Shown one piece after another: positions 62,401 to 64,000 of a stretch of 64,000 bases of DNA. Position 1 is the first letter of the stretch, and each line of letters opens with the position of its first letter. Under the pieces are notes generated by a model. It had not been told where the DNA came from. It did not search any database and was given only the letters and a program-made list of their open reading frames with translations. The translations under genes were made by a program, and so were the position numbers. The stretch is from Ficedula albicollis (lineage: Eukaryota; Chordata; Aves; Passeriformes; Muscicapidae): assembly GCF_000247815.1 (NCBI RefSeq), contig NC_021674.1, positions 80,136,744 to 80,200,743 on the forward strand, given 5' to 3'.

Positions 62401-64000
62401 TAGGGCTCAAGTAACAGCAGATTTCTTTATAAACATAGTTGAGCATCAGAGAGGCCGACTGTCAGTTTAAAGGTGTCTTTCAATTACAAAACAGTCCATG
62501 CTCTGCATTCAGACAGACTACTCAATTTGATTGTTTCCCCATCAGCAACACCTGCTGCTTTAGTCAGCACATCCTTGACGGCAACAAGGAGTTTCAAAGA
62601 AAGCACCTTTGCTTTAATGCTTCACAGCTAATAGGTGAGAATTCTGGAAGGCAGAGGCAAAGAGGAAGCAGAAAGAAAAGGCAGAAGACAGAGGACTGGG
62701 CAGCGGGCAGCACCTTTGGGGCACCCTGCAGGCCGAAGTGCTGCTGGTGCAGCTGGCTGGGAGCCCCATCCCACCCAGCCGCCCCAGGGCAGGGGTGTGC
62801 CTTCAGGCCCCAGAGAAGCCGTGCTGGGGTGGGAGAGTTTCTGTATTACTCAAGAGAAAACAACGAAATGCAACCACCAAATTTAGTTCCTTGGGAGTTT
62901 CTGTAGGTAGCTTTACAAACGAGAGTGCCCTCTGCAGTCTGTGACGCTTTAAATCAGACCCTGCCTTTGGTACCCCATTTTAAATTCAAAATACTCCTGT
63001 TTGTTTTTAAAAAGGAAATAACAAACTCCATACTAGCTTACCTGTTAGTCAGGCTGTCAGTAACCACCTAAAAGGGAGTGCACCATGGAATGTACTAAGT
63101 AATGGGTACAGCATCTGCTTTAACTGGATAGATTGGGATGAGACAGTATTAAATATTTTATTCTCAGAAATTCAGATCCAAATTCAGAAATTTACTTCCT
63201 GGATATTTATGACATTGGATTTTTTTAACCTTTTCTTTTTTTTAAAAACAGCATTCTAGTATAGCACTGTGTAGCTAAATAGTTGTACGATATCCTCAGT
63301 CCAAGAATGGCAAATGATACAATATCAATCATCGGGAATGTTGAAACTATTCAACTTACACAACACAAACATTCTTCTGAAGACTAACAGTTGCGAGGTC
63401 TGTTGACAGTGACTGCAGTGGTTATGTACGGCTGAAAGCACGAGAATTCAGGTGAACTTTGAGGATCCTCTCCAGGGCATCTCTGCCCTCTTCTCCCCTG
63501 CAGAAGTTCCCTCTACAGTCACCGTGGCTGGTATCCAGCAGAAGCTCCGTCCAGGGGGACCAGCGGCCTCTGGCAGGTAGAAAATGGCACTGTGTACTTG
63601 TAATGATTATAATGATCACTCTTAAGAGTCAAAAATGCAAGGGTTTCTTTTGGTTTTATCATTCTCGGACTGCACCTTTGATTTACTAATGAGGCATAAT
63701 AAGAGTTTGGTCACTTGGGAGGGATGGAAAGTGAGAGGAGCCGACGGGGCTCTGTTCAAATGGAAGCACGGGCTTTCTGCGAAGGTAAGCAATTTAGCAC
63801 CATGTAGCAAACCAAGGGCTGTGCCCGAGGTGAAATGCTGTTGCTGTTCACACATAATCCTCACTCTCGCAACAAGTCACTTCATTTGGTTGTAGGAAGG
63901 TGCCCTCTGCACTGATATTCAGGAAAACTGTCAAGAGATTCGAGGTGAATAGCTTACAGGCAATCAAATCTAGCATTTAATGCAAAAGCTTTACACAGCA
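59490..64000. other. Non-coding stretch at the right end
   Basis: No gene recognised. In human ZNF292 follows, but its very large last exon would show as a long open frame and is not present here. Exon-like signals at 63486-63578 and 63784 (GCGAAG|GTAAGC) are noted in the findings. Confidence 0.45.

Noticed and set aside
59490..64000. Start of ZNF292, expected next by synteny
   Set aside because: Its giant zinc-finger exon would give a very long open frame, and none is present before the window ends.

Overview
This is nuclear DNA from a vertebrate, almost certainly a bird and probably a songbird. The evidence is compact introns with GT/AG splice sites, several CR1-type LINE remnants in both orientations (the dominant avian retroposon), and a tRNA-Ile-derived SINE resembling the zebra finch family TguSINE1 nested in one CR1. 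Three genes are securely recognised: CFAP206 (minus strand, 12 coding exons, complete), SMIM8 (minus strand, two coding exons, complete) and the connexin GJB7 (plus strand, one coding exon). Their order and relative strands match human chromosome 6q15 read in reverse (ZNF292 - GJB7 - SMIM8 - C6orf163 - CFAP206 - SLC35A1), so the segment is orthologous. C6orf163, which lies between SMIM8 and CFAP206 in human, was not found.

Layout. 1-16013: CFAP206, reading leftwards from a CpG-rich promoter at about 15.88-16.24 kb that carries an RFX X-box; all splice sites and phases close to a 621-residue protein. 16.5-42.7 kb: gene-poor DNA with CR1 copies, a 1.2-kb minisatellite of 106 identical 11-bp units, many short tandem duplications, and a weak but phase-compatible set of plus-strand exons that I do not recognise (33.2, 38.4 and 42.8 kb). 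42.9-44.1 kb: SMIM8, with a GC-rich 5' region at 44.9-45.6 kb. 45.6-57.9 kb: mostly non-coding, with CR1 and SINE copies. 58.0-58.8 kb: GJB7 coding exon with a candidate poly(A) signal at 59.48 kb. 58.8-64 kb: no gene recognised.

The three genes do not form a pathway. CFAP206 is a motile-cilium axoneme protein, SMIM8 is a small single-pass membrane protein of unknown role, and GJB7 is a gap-junction channel subunit.

The sequence carries marks of assembly trouble that a reader should know about. A 26-nt match to an Illumina paired-end adapter lies inside a CR1 at 23178-23203. There is an uninterrupted run of 360 C at 45152-45511, a mixed A/C/A homopolymer block at 41339-41439, and a C run in the CFAP206 promoter flanked by a 24-bp duplication. 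At least 14 local tandem duplications of 48-198 bp occur; their copies differ by only a few bases and could be real or could be two haplotypes joined in tandem.
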